Shown: positions 8,950 to 16,737 of the stretch, one piece after another
How the letters are laid out: each line of letters starts with the position of its first letter
Position numbering within the stretch: the first letter of the stretch is position 1
Notes under the pieces: generated by a model
Told to the model about the DNA's origin: nothing
Seen by the model: only the letters and a program-made list of their open reading frames with translations
Databases searched by the model: none
Made by a program: the position numbers and the translations under genes
From: CAVRRZ01 sp963723745
GTDB taxonomy: Bacteria > Actinomycetota > Actinomycetes > Mycobacteriales > Geodermatophilaceae
Direction: 5' to 3'
DNA length: 64,000 nt
Assembly: GCA_963723745.1 (NCBI GenBank)
Contig: CAVRRZ010000005.1
Span: 310,001 to 374,000 of the forward strand

Positions 8950-8963
8950 CGGACAGTCGTCCG
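8950..8963. promoter_or_regulatory. Candidate operator, copy 1 (CGGAC-N4-GTCCG)
   Basis: CGGACAGTCGTCCG is an inverted repeat with 5-bp arms, 37 bases upstream of the CaiB-family gene start. An identical architecture recurs at 9106-9119 on the other side of the divergent promoter. Inference: a binding site for the IclR regulator encoded at 10720-11544. Confidence 0.45.
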
Positions 8964-9045
8964 CACGGTTCGCCATCCGAGCTTGATGCGCTCCGCCCGC
9001 CCTGTCAACCGGCCGCCTTCATGTGCGCGGATGCGCACCGACCCC

Positions 9046-9075
9046 TTGACAGCGTGACTGCGACCACACCAAGGT
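9046..9075 (+). promoter_or_regulatory. Possible promoter of the amidohydrolase gene
   Basis: TTGACA at 9046-9051 is a consensus -35 box. About 18 bases downstream is CAAGGT (9070-9075), a poor but position-appropriate -10 box. A perfect 6-bp inverted repeat GTGCGC-GGAT-GCGCAC (9023-9038) lies just upstream and may be another regulator site. Confidence 0.4.
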
Positions 9076-9105
9076 GGACGACATTCCGCCCCGATGACCG
9101 GCATG

Positions 9106-9119
9106 CGGACAACCGTCCG
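9106..9119. promoter_or_regulatory. Candidate operator, copy 2 (CGGAC-N4-GTCCG)
   Basis: CGGACAACCGTCCG differs from the copy at 8950 only in the spacer (AACC versus AGTC). It lies 31 bases before the amidohydrolase ATG and downstream of the possible promoter at 9046-9075, a position where a bound protein would block transcription. Confidence 0.45.
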
Positions 9120-9150
9120 AATCGGTCCGACGACGTTCCGGAGGACATCC

Positions 9151-10629
9151 ATGACCCAGCCCGTGGTACCCGAGGCCGGTCGGCCGATCGTGCTGCGCGG
9201 TGGCACCGTGCTCACGATGGACGACTCCTGCACCGTCCTGCCGAACGCCGACGTGCTCGTGGTCGGGGACCGCATCGAGGCGGTCGGCCCGTCGCTGGCC
9301 GTCCCGGAGGGCACGCAGGAGATCGACGCGTCCGGGGGCATCGTGATGCCCGGCATGATCGACACCCACCGCCACATGTGGCAGACCGCGATGCGGGGGT
9401 ACGGCGCCGACTGGACGCTCACCCAGTACTTCGTCTGGTACTACCTCGAGCACGGCAAGAAGTTCCGCCCCGAGGACATCGCGGCCGGCAACCGGCTGGC
9501 GGCCATCGAGTCGCTGGACGCCGGCGTGACGACGACGGTCGACTGGTCGCACAACCTGCACACCATCGAGCACGGCGAGGCGGCGCTCGACGCGCTCCGG
9601 TCGGTGCCCGGCCGGTTCGTCCTGGCCTACGGCAACATCCAGGCCGGGCCGTGGGAGTGGAGCGCCGACCCCGCCGTCCGGTCGCTGCTGGAGCGGCTGC
9701 GGGACGCGGGCGACGACATGATGGGCGTGCAGATGGCCTTCGACGTCACCGGCGACCCGGCGTTCCCGGAGAAGGCCGCCTTCGAGGTGGCCCGCGAGCT
9801 CGGCATCCCGGTGACCACGCACGCCGGCGTGTGGGGTGCCACGAACGACGACGGCATCCGGCTCATGCACGAGCACGGGTTCATGACCCCCGAGACGACC
9901 TACGTGCACGCCTCCACGCTCACCCGCGACAGCTACCAGCGGATCGCCGCCACGGGCGGCTCGATCTCGGTGGCCACCGAGTCCGAGTGCAGCGCCGGGC
10001 AGGGCCATGCGCCCACCGAGCAGGTCCTGCAGTACGGCATCCCCGTGTCGCTGTCGATGGACACCAGCGTCTGGTGGAGCGGCGACATGTTCTCCGCGAT
10101 GCGGGCGACGCTGAACGCCGACCGGATGGCCGAGCACATGGACGCCCACCTCAAGGGCGAGACGATCACCCACCTGAGGCTGCGCGCCAAGCAGGTGGTC
10201 GAGTGGACCACCCGCGGCGGGGCCCGGGCGCTGGGTCGCGACGACCTGGGCAGCCTCCAGCCGGGCAAGAAGGCCGACGTGGTGCTCGTGAAGAACGACG
10301 ACTCCCCCGTCTCCTTCCCGCTGCTCAACCCGCTCGGGCACATCGCGTTCCAGGCCCAGCGCGGTGACGTGCACACCGTCCTCGTCGACGGCCGGGTCGT
10401 GAAGCACGACCGGAAGCTGGTCGGGATCGACCTCCCGGCGGTCCGCCGCGAGATCGAGTCGACGATCGAGTACCTGAAGGGCGCGTGCGGCGACGAGGTC
10501 TGGGAGCAGGGCATGTTCCCGCAGATGCCCGAGGCCGAGGCCGCGATCCTCGACAACCCCTACCAGTACTCCGACTACGTGGACGAGGGGAAGCGCGCCG
10601 GCGGCGAGGAGCGCGTCCTCGGCCGCTAG
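9151..10629 (+). CDS. Amidohydrolase-superfamily hydrolase/deaminase
   Basis: A 492-residue metal-dependent hydrolase of the AtzA/TrzN/guanine-deaminase-like branch. An N-terminal beta-sandwich segment (VLRGGTVLTMDD) precedes the HxH metal motif in MIDTHRHMWQ (about residue 70). Further His residues lie in VTTHAGVW and TYVHASTL, and the metal-binding Asp is in LSMDTSVWW. The C-terminal LGSLQPGKKADVVLV is typical of amidohydrolases. ATG 9151 has GGAGGA at 9140-9145. The likely reaction is hydrolytic removal of an amine or other leaving group from a heterocycle or aryl substrate. The gene is divergent from the CaiB operon and followed by an IclR gene, so the substrate may feed that pathway. Confidence 0.84.
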   Translation: MTQPVVPEAGRPIVLRGGTVLTMDDSCTVLPNADVLVVGDRIEAVGPSLAVPEGTQEIDASGGIVMPGMIDTHRHMWQTAMRGYGADWTLTQYFVWYYLEHGKKFRPEDIAAGNRLAAIESLDAGVTTTVDWSHNLHTIEHGEAALDALRSVPGRFVLAYGNIQAGPWEWSADPAVRSLLERLRDAGDDMMGVQMAFDVTGDPAFPEKAAFEVARELGIPVTTHAGVWGATNDDGIRLMHEHGFMTPETTYVHASTLTRDSYQRIAATGGSISVATESECSAGQGHAPTEQVLQYGIPVSLSMDTSVWWSGDMFSAMRATLNADRMAEHMDAHLKGETITHLRLRAKQVVEWTTRGGARALGRDDLGSLQPGKKADVVLVKNDDSPVSFPLLNPLGHIAFQAQRGDVHTVLVDGRVVKHDRKLVGIDLPAVRREIESTIEYLKGACGDEVWEQGMFPQMPEAEAAILDNPYQYSDYVDEGKRAGGEERVLGR

Positions 10630-10637
10630 GTGCACGG

Positions 10638-10697
10638 CCGAGATCTGCGCACTCGTACGCTTCCGGGCCGCGACGCGTACGAGTGTGCAGATCTCGG
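10638..10697. repeat. P1 palindromic element, copy 1
   Basis: Arms of 23 bp (10638-10660 and 10675-10697) with a 14-nt loop; the core of each arm is GAGATCTGC(G/A)CACTCG. One mismatch separates the arms. It starts 9 bases after the amidohydrolase stop and ends 22 bases before the IclR start. The same sequence, also with a 14-nt loop, recurs at 49068-49125 nearly 40 kb away. A transcription terminator hairpin without a U-tract is one reading; a dispersed repeat family is another. Confidence 0.8.
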
Positions 10698-10719
10698 CAC
10701 CGACAGGGAGGGGGCGAGG

Positions 10720-11544
10720 ATGGCGGGACGTGGGGCAGGACCGGACTTCGTCGAAGCGCTGGCGCGCGGCCTGGACGTGCTCGCCGGCTTCGGCTCGACG
10801 CACCGGACGATGACGCTCAGCGAGGTCGCCGACGGCGCGGGGCTGGCCCGTCCGACCGCCCGCCGGCTGCTGCTCACCCTGGAGGAGCTCGGGTACGTCC
10901 GCGCCGTCGCCGGCGCGTTCGAGCTGACCCCGAAGGTGCTCGAGCTGGGCCTGGCCTACGTAGGATCGCTGGGCCTGTGGGACGTCGCACGACCGCACCT
11001 GCAGGCCCTCGTCGAGCGGACCGGTGAGTCGTCGTCCATGGCGCAGCTGGACGGGGCGGACATCGTCTACGTGGCGCGCGTGTCGGTGCCCAAGATCATC
11101 GCGCTCCGCGTGGAGATCGGCACCCGCTTCCCGGCGATCCAGACCAGCCAGGGCAAGGTGCTGCTCGCGGCGCTGTCCCCGGCCGACCTCGAGGCCGCAC
11201 TGGCCACGCCGAGCCGGGCCGGCCTGCCGCCCTACATCGGCCGCTCCCCCGAGCAGCTGCGCCAGGAGCTGACCGAGATCCGCGCCCGCGGCTGGGCCCT
11301 GGCCGACGAGGAGCTGGCACCGGGCGTCCGATCGGTGGCCGCGCCGGTGCGGGACGGACACGGTGCGGTGCGCGCGGCGATGAACGTCACGGTCCACGCG
11401 GCGGAGACGTCCACCGAGACGCTGCTGCACGACCACCTGCCGCTCCTGCTGCGCGCCGCCGGGGAGGTCAGCGCCGACTGGGCCCGGTGGCAGTCGAGGC
11501 CGCACGTCGAGATCGACCGCCGTCCCGACGTCGGGACGGCGTGA
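10720..11544 (+). CDS. IclR-family transcriptional regulator
   Basis: A 274-residue regulator. An N-terminal winged helix (about 10-75, with LSEVADGAGLARPTARRLL as recognition region) is followed by the IclR effector domain (SSSMAQLDGADIVYVARV, FPAIQTSQGKVLLAAL, GWALADEELAPGVRSVAAPV). The pattern resembles PcaR/PobR-type IclR proteins that control aromatic degradation. ATG 10720 follows GGGAGGGGGCGAGG; the longer GTG reading runs through the P1 hairpin and is unlikely. Likely target: the divergent promoter at 8913-9150, which holds two matching dyads. The effector is unknown. Confidence 0.88.
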   Translation: MAGRGAGPDFVEALARGLDVLAGFGSTHRTMTLSEVADGAGLARPTARRLLLTLEELGYVRAVAGAFELTPKVLELGLAYVGSLGLWDVARPHLQALVERTGESSSMAQLDGADIVYVARVSVPKIIALRVEIGTRFPAIQTSQGKVLLAALSPADLEAALATPSRAGLPPYIGRSPEQLRQELTEIRARGWALADEELAPGVRSVAAPVRDGHGAVRAAMNVTVHAAETSTETLLHDHLPLLLRAAGEVSADWARWQSRPHVEIDRRPDVGTA

Positions 11545-11641
11545 GTCCCACGTGCCGGCGCCGGTGACCACCAGCGCGCCGTAGCCGACGCCCGCCCCGA
11601 GCACGGTCGACAGTGCTGCCGGCACCGACCCCTGCCGTCCG

Positions 11642-12850
11642 TCACCCCCCGCGTGGCTGTGGCGGGCCGACCAGCTCGCCGTCGCGGGCCGGCTCGCGGC
11701 GCAGCACGGTGGTGGTGGCCGCGGCCATGAGGCCGGCCATGCCCAGGAAGACGCCCGTGCTGCCCGAGCCCGCCGCCAGCACGGAGACGGTGATCGGCAG
11801 GCAGGTCTGGGCGAGCCGGTTGGCCGACAGCCGCAGACCGACCGCGGCCCCACGGAGCTCGGGCGGGGCCAGCGTCGAGACCCACGAGAGCGTGAGCGGC
11901 TGCGACAGGCCCAGGCCCACGCCGAGCAGCACCATCGCCACGAAGCCGCCGGCGGCCTCGACGAAGGGCATCATCGCCAGCCCGGCCACCCCCGAGACCA
12001 GCGAGCCCACGAACGTCCAGCGGCGGCTGAACGTCGCGATCAGCCACGGCACGGCCAGCCGGATCACCACGGTCACCAGCCCGCGCACGCCCAGGAGCCA
12101 GCCCACCACGGCCACCGAGACGCCGCGCTCCTCGGCCCACGCCGGCAGGAACATCATGAGCACGTCGATGGCGGCCATGACCGTGCCGCTGGTGACCATG
12201 GCCCGCCACATGCCGTCGCGCCGGATCAGCGTCGACACCGCCTGCCGCGAGGTCGCCCGGTGGCCCTGGGGCTCGGCCCGGACGCGGGTCAGGGCGCAGG
12301 CCAGGCCCAGCGGGGTGGCGGCGAGCGCCAGTCCCGCGGCCATGGCCAGGCCGATCACCGCGACCGATCCGGTGCTGCCGGCCAGCCAGCCGGCCAGCGA
12401 GAGGACCACGGTGGGGCCGAGCATCTGCCCGACCGACGAGGCGGAGGTCAGCCAGCCGAAGCCGCGGTCCCGGTCGGCCTGGGTGACGGCCTGGGCGATG
12501 GCCGACTGCTGACCGACCATGAGCAGCAGGTGCGCCAGCCCCAGCCCCGACGCGGCCGCGAACACCACCCACAACGTCGGCGCGACCATGACGACGACGC
12601 TGCCGGTGACCGACAGCAGGCCGCCGGCGACCAGCAGCCGGCCGGCGCCCCACACGTCGGCGCGCCGGCCGACGGCGAAGGCCAGCAGGAGCGGCAGCAC
12701 GCCCCACGCGGTGGCGATCATGCCGATCTGCACGTTGCCGGCGCCGAGCTCCAGGGCCCGGTAGCTGACCATCGGGCGGACGACGGCGTTGGCCGCGTGC
12801 ACCAGCGCGGCCTGCACGAGCAGCCAGACCAGTCCGGACCGCGCGCTCAT
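11642..12850 (-). CDS. MFS transporter
   Basis: A 402-residue major facilitator protein with about 12 hydrophobic segments. AFAVGRRADVWG is the loop 2-3 motif (GxxxDrxGrr-like), and a basic central loop (LTRVRAEPQGHRATSR) separates the two halves. It is expected in the cytoplasmic membrane as a proton-driven drug or metabolite exporter/importer. The ATG at 12850 was chosen because upstream codons are low-complexity and lack a hydrophobic start. It is convergent with the IclR gene; the 97-base gap (11545-11641) contains no gene I can support. Substrate unknown. Confidence 0.85.
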   Translation of the reverse strand: MSARSGLVWLLVQAALVHAANAVVRPMVSYRALELGAGNVQIGMIATAWGVLPLLLAFAVGRRADVWGAGRLLVAGGLLSVTGSVVVMVAPTLWVVFAAASGLGLAHLLLMVGQQSAIAQAVTQADRDRGFGWLTSASSVGQMLGPTVVLSLAGWLAGSTGSVAVIGLAMAAGLALAATPLGLACALTRVRAEPQGHRATSRQAVSTLIRRDGMWRAMVTSGTVMAAIDVLMMFLPAWAEERGVSVAVVGWLLGVRGLVTVVIRLAVPWLIATFSRRWTFVGSLVSGVAGLAMMPFVEAAGGFVAMVLLGVGLGLSQPLTLSWVSTLAPPELRGAAVGLRLSANRLAQTCLPITVSVLAAGSGSTGVFLGMAGLMAAATTTVLRREPARDGELVGPPQPRGG

Positions 12851-13011
12851 CCTGCGTCGGTCCGGTGCGGCACCGGGGAAGCTTAGCCCCGCGCACGATC
12901 TCGCCGGGTGCTCCGACGACGGCCTGTGGGCCCGCAGACAGGGCCGGACGACCTCGTCGACACCGGTCTTGGGCCCTCCCGACCGTCGGAGCGACCGGCC
13001 AGGGTGGGCAC

Positions 13012-14325
13012 ATGGCGGATCTGCGGTTGCGCCCGGAGGACCTGGCGAACCTGTGGGTGGAGGACCGCTGCACGCCGTTCCACGTCGCGCTGCTGGGCGA
13101 GCTGGATCCGCGGGGCCGGGTGGATGATCGAGGCGCCGCCGACCCGGCGCTGCTCCGGAGGGAGCTCGCGGCGCGGGCACGCCGGGTTCCCGCCCTCGGC
13201 CGGCGCATGGTCGGGCGTGGGCTCGGCCTCGCGCGGCCGGTGTGGGTGGACGACCGGGCGTTCCGCCCGGAGGATCACGTCCGGTGCGTGGCGCTGCCCC
13301 CGGGCCGGACGTTCCTGGACTGGGCGGCGGACGCGGTCCTGGTGCCGCTCCCCCGCGACCGGCCCCTGTGGCGGGCGCAGATCGTCGTCGGCCTCCCCGG
13401 GGGTCGCCTGGGACTCGTCGTCGTCGTCCACCACGTCGTCGCGGACGGACTGACGGGCGTGGCGATGATCGGCCGGCTGCTGGACGAGCGCCCGGACACG
13501 AACGCCGCGGACCGGCCGGGTACCGCCGCGCCGACCGTCGCGCTCCGTACGAGCGATTCCGGACGCCGGCCGCGATCGAGCGCCCCGGCAGGGATCAGGG
13601 CCACCCTGGCCGAGTTCGGTGGCCGGACCCCGCGCACCTCGCTGCCCAGGTCGGTCGGGCCCGGCCGCCGCCTCGCCCTGGTCGACGAGTCGCTCGACGA
13701 TCTGCGGCGCGTCGGCCACGCGCTGGGTGCCACGGTGAACGACCTGCTGGTGGCCGGGGCGACCGCTGGGCTGCGGGCGCTGCTCGAGACCCGCGGTGAG
13801 CTCACGCCCGGTCTGGTCCTGCGGGCCTCCGTGCCCGTGGGTCGCACCGGCGCCGGGCAGACGGCCGGCATGCTCGCGGTCGGCCTGCCGGTCGGGGTCA
13901 GCGACCCGCTCGCCCGGCTGGCGGCGATCACCGGCGACACGACGTCGGGGAAGCGCCGCCTGCGGGGCGGCGACGGCCACGTCATGGACGTGCTCCGCCT
14001 GCCGGTGCCGCTCGCCCGGCTGCTCGTCCGCGCGATGCGCGGGATCGCCGGGCGGAAGGTCACCCTCTTCGTCACCGACGTGCCCGGCCCACGGGCGCCG
14101 CTCTGGCTGGCCGGGACACCACTGGTCACGGCGGCGCCGGTGGCCCCGCTGGTGCAGGGCGTGCCCCTCGGGGTGGCGGCGCTGTCCTACGCCGGCCGGC
14201 TGGCGATCACGGTGAACGCCGACGCCGCCGTTGCCGACCTGGACCGCTTCGCCGACGGCATGCGGGCGGAGTTCGCCGCGCTGGCCCGCGCCGCGGTCAG
14301 CGCGGCGGCTCGACCCGCCCGCTGA
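13012..14325 (+). CDS. WS/DGAT-type O-acyltransferase
   Basis: A 437-residue wax-ester synthase/diacylglycerol acyltransferase-like protein. The active-site motif HHVVADG (HHxxxDG; about residue 140) sits in the N-terminal half. The C-terminal half carries NDLLVAGATAGLRALL and TDVPGPRAPLWLAG, both usual for this family. Known members transfer acyl-CoA groups to diacylglycerol or long-chain alcohols for storage lipid. ATG 13012 follows AGGGTGGG. The last 29 bases overlap, antisense, the end of fahA. Whether it is an active storage-lipid enzyme or a related acyltransferase cannot be told. Confidence 0.82.
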   Translation: MADLRLRPEDLANLWVEDRCTPFHVALLGELDPRGRVDDRGAADPALLRRELAARARRVPALGRRMVGRGLGLARPVWVDDRAFRPEDHVRCVALPPGRTFLDWAADAVLVPLPRDRPLWRAQIVVGLPGGRLGLVVVVHHVVADGLTGVAMIGRLLDERPDTNAADRPGTAAPTVALRTSDSGRRPRSSAPAGIRATLAEFGGRTPRTSLPRSVGPGRRLALVDESLDDLRRVGHALGATVNDLLVAGATAGLRALLETRGELTPGLVLRASVPVGRTGAGQTAGMLAVGLPVGVSDPLARLAAITGDTTSGKRRLRGGDGHVMDVLRLPVPLARLLVRAMRGIAGRKVTLFVTDVPGPRAPLWLAGTPLVTAAPVAPLVQGVPLGVAALSYAGRLAITVNADAAVADLDRFADGMRAEFAALARAAVSAAARPAR

Positions 14326-15487
14326 CCTCGCCGAGGCAGATCCGGCCGCCCGCGGCTCCGGGCGCGGTCGCGCTGATCGTCACCTCGTCGCCGTCCTCCA
14401 GGAACGTGCGGGTCGACCCGTCGGCGAGCACCAGGGGGTCGGTGCCGTTCCAGGACAGCTCCAGCAGCGAGCCGCGCTGGTCCCGATCCCGCCCGCTCAC
14501 CGTGCCGGAGGCGAACAGGTCACCGGTGCGCAGGGATGCGCCGTTCGAGGTCAGGTGCGCCAGCTGCTGCGCCGGGGTCCAGTACATCTCCCGGAACGGC
14601 GGGCGGCTGACCGGCTGACCGTTGATCCGGACCTCCAGGCTCAGGTCGAGGCCCCACGGTGCGGCGCCGTCGGCCAGGTGCGGCAGCAGCGGCACGTCCC
14701 GTTCCGGCGGTGGCACGCGAGCGTGCGCGAGCGCGTCGAGCGGCACGAGCCAGGGCGAGATCGAGGTCAGGAACGACTTGCCGAGGAACGGCCCCAGGGG
14801 CACGTACTCCCAGGCCTGCAGGTCGCGCGCCGACCAGTCGTTGACCACGCACACCCCGGCCACGTGCTCGGCCAGGGCGTCCACCGGCACCCGCGTGCCG
14901 AGTCCGGTCGGCACGCCCACGACGAAGCCCATCTCGGCCTCGAGATCGAGCCGCTGCGACGGGCCGAACGTGGGCAGGTCGTCGTCCGGAGCCTTGCGCT
15001 GGCCGCAGGGGCGCGGCACGGGTGTGCCGGACACCGCCACCGTGCCCGCCCGGCCGTGGTAGCCGATCGGCAGGTGCCGCCAGTTGGGGGTCAGCGGCTC
15101 GCCCTCCGGCCGGAACATGCGGCCCACGTTCTCGGCGTGATGCCGCGAGCTGTAGAAGTCGACGTAGTCGGCGACCACGACCGGCAGGTGCAGCCGCACG
15201 TCGTCCACCGGGTGCAGGTGCGGCTCCAGGTCGGCTCGTCGCGCGTCGTCGGTGAGACCGGCGCGCAGACCCGCCCGCAGCTCGCGCCACGCCGCCGGCC
15301 CGCGGACGAGGAAGGCGTTGAGCGACCCCGTGCGGTGCACGTCGTCCCCCGTGGCCGCGCACAGGTCGAGCACGAGGTCGCCGATGCGCACGCCCGTCCG
15401 CGGCTCCCCGTCGGCCGTGGAGAAGACGCCGAGCGGCAGGTTGTCGAGGCCGAAGCCGGTGTCGTCGGGCAGCTCCAGCCAGGTCAT
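14297..15487 (-). CDS. fahA: Fumarylacetoacetase
   Basis: A 396-residue enzyme that splits fumarylacetoacetate to fumarate and acetoacetate, the last step of tyrosine degradation. An N-terminal SH3-like domain precedes the FAH fold. Metal and catalytic residues are visible: Asp in YVDFYSSRHHAENVG, two Glu in LDLEAEMGF, Asp in VNDWSARDLQAWEYVPLG and Lys in FLGKSF. The ATG overlaps the hmgA stop (ATGA at 15484-15487), so it is translated in the hppD-hmgA-fahA operon. Acetoacetate produced here could be activated by ScoAB encoded at 56230-57671. Confidence 0.93.
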   Translation of the reverse strand: MTWLELPDDTGFGLDNLPLGVFSTADGEPRTGVRIGDLVLDLCAATGDDVHRTGSLNAFLVRGPAAWRELRAGLRAGLTDDARRADLEPHLHPVDDVRLHLPVVVADYVDFYSSRHHAENVGRMFRPEGEPLTPNWRHLPIGYHGRAGTVAVSGTPVPRPCGQRKAPDDDLPTFGPSQRLDLEAEMGFVVGVPTGLGTRVPVDALAEHVAGVCVVNDWSARDLQAWEYVPLGPFLGKSFLTSISPWLVPLDALAHARVPPPERDVPLLPHLADGAAPWGLDLSLEVRINGQPVSRPPFREMYWTPAQQLAHLTSNGASLRTGDLFASGTVSGRDRDQRGSLLELSWNGTDPLVLADGSTRTFLEDGDEVTISATAPGAAGGRICLGEVSGRVEPPR

Positions 15488-16692
15488 GCAGACGGACCGC
15501 GCCCGGACCAGGACCAGGCGTACCGGCCGTCGTCGACCGCCGTGCCGCCCTCGCCGAGCGACAGCGGCCGGAAGGTGTCGACCATGACGGCCAGCTCGTC
15601 GAAGAACTCCGCACCCAGGGAGCCCTCGACCGCGCCCGGCTGGGGGCCGTGCGAGTGGCCCGCCCGGGTGCAGGCTGATCGACCCCGTGCCGATGCCCGA
15701 GCCCTTGCGCGCCTCGTAGTCGCCGTCGACGTAGAACATGACCTCGTCGCTGTCGACGTTGGAGTGGTAGTAGGGCACCGGCACCGCGAGCGGGTGGTAG
15801 TCGACCTTGCGCGGCACGAAGTTGCAGATGACGAAGTTCTGCCCCTCGAAGACCTGGTGCACCGGCGGCGGCTGGTGCACCCGGCCGGTGATCGGCTCGA
15901 AGTCGGCGACGTTGAAGGCGTACGGGTAGAGGCAGCCGTCCCAGCCGACGACGTCGAACGGGTGCTCCGGGACGACGTGCACCGTGCCGGCCAGCCCACC
16001 GGGCCCCGCACCGCGGTGCTTGACGAACACCTCCACGTCGCTGCCCTCGGCCAGCAGCGGCTCGGCCGGCGCGCGCAGGTCGCGCTCGCAGTAGGGGGCG
16101 TGCTCGAGGAACTGCCCGTACCGGGACAGGTACCGCTTCGGCGGTGCGATGTGGCTGCTGGCCTCGATCGCGTACGTGCGCAGCGGCTCGTCCCCGGTGG
16201 GCAGCCACCGGTGCGTGGTGGCCCGCGGCAGGACCACGTAGTCGCCGGGGCCCACGTCCAGCGCACCGAACACGGTCTCGACGGTCGCCGTCCCGCGCTC
16301 GACGAACACGCACTCGTCACCGGTGGCGTTGCGGTAGCAGCGGGCTGGCCAGGCTGCTGACCGCGTAGGAGATGCGGACGTCGGCGTTGCCGAGCACCAG
16401 CCGCCGACCGGTCACCGGGTCGGTGCCCTTGTGCTCCTCGGCCGGGAAGAGGTCGTGCAGCTTCAGGTGCCGCGGGATGAGCGGGCGCGTTCGGCGTGAG
16501 CGTCTGGTCGGGCAGCTGCCACGGGCGGGCGTCGACCAGCGCCGAGGGCAGCCCGCGGTGGTAGAGCAGCGAGGAGTCTGCGGAGAAGCCCTCCTCCCCC
16601 ATCAGCTCCTCGGCGTAGAGCCCGCCGTCCGGACGGCGGTGCTGGGTGTGCCGCTTGGGTGGGACGTCCCCGACCCGCCGGTAGTACGCCAC
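15484..16692 (-). pseudogene. hmgA: Homogentisate 1,2-dioxygenase with three +1 frameshifts
   Basis: The product would open the homogentisate ring to maleylacetoacetate. The protein can be followed only by changing frame three times. It starts at GTG 16692 (AYYRRVGDVPPKRHTQHR), shifts near 16483-16485 to reach RHLKLHDLFPAEEHKGTD, shifts near 16337 to reach YRNATGDECVFVERG, and shifts near 15657-15665 to reach HSHGPQPGAVEGSLG. Each lesion is one extra base, so the original frame returns at the end. The iron ligands (YYHSNVDSDEV and HSHGP) are all still encoded; the third shift falls just before the last. RBS GGAAGGAGGGG precedes the GTG. The gene between intact hppD and fahA should be essential for the pathway, so sequence error is a serious alternative to real inactivation. 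Confidence 0.85.
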
Positions 16693-16715
16693 CGACCCCT
16701 CCTTCCCGGTCCTGC

Positions 16716-16737
16716 GGCCTTTATGGCCATAAAGGCC
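16716..16737. repeat. P3 palindromic element, copy 1 (hppD-hmgA junction)
   Basis: A perfect 22-bp palindrome: GGCCTTTATGG followed by its reverse complement. In the transcribed strand its first base is the last base of the hppD stop codon TAG, and it is followed about 12 bases later by the hmgA ribosome binding site. The RNA could form a 9-bp stem with a GGCC tetraloop. It is the same element and the same stop-palindrome-RBS layout as at 52812-52837. Confidence 0.85.

Noticed and set aside
10638..10697. CRISPR-like repeats from the P1/P2/P3 palindromes
   Set aside because: Copies are single and dispersed, with no spacer arrays and no cas genes.
11545..11641. Hydrophobic 30-residue stretch on the minus strand after the MFS stop
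   Set aside because: It is too short, out of frame with the MFS gene and has no start or binding site; treated as intergenic.
14297..16309. Apparent 670-residue fusion of hmgA and fahA
   Set aside because: The frames coincide only because of a frameshift in hmgA. fahA has its own ATG at 15487, and the true hmgA C-terminus is in another frame.
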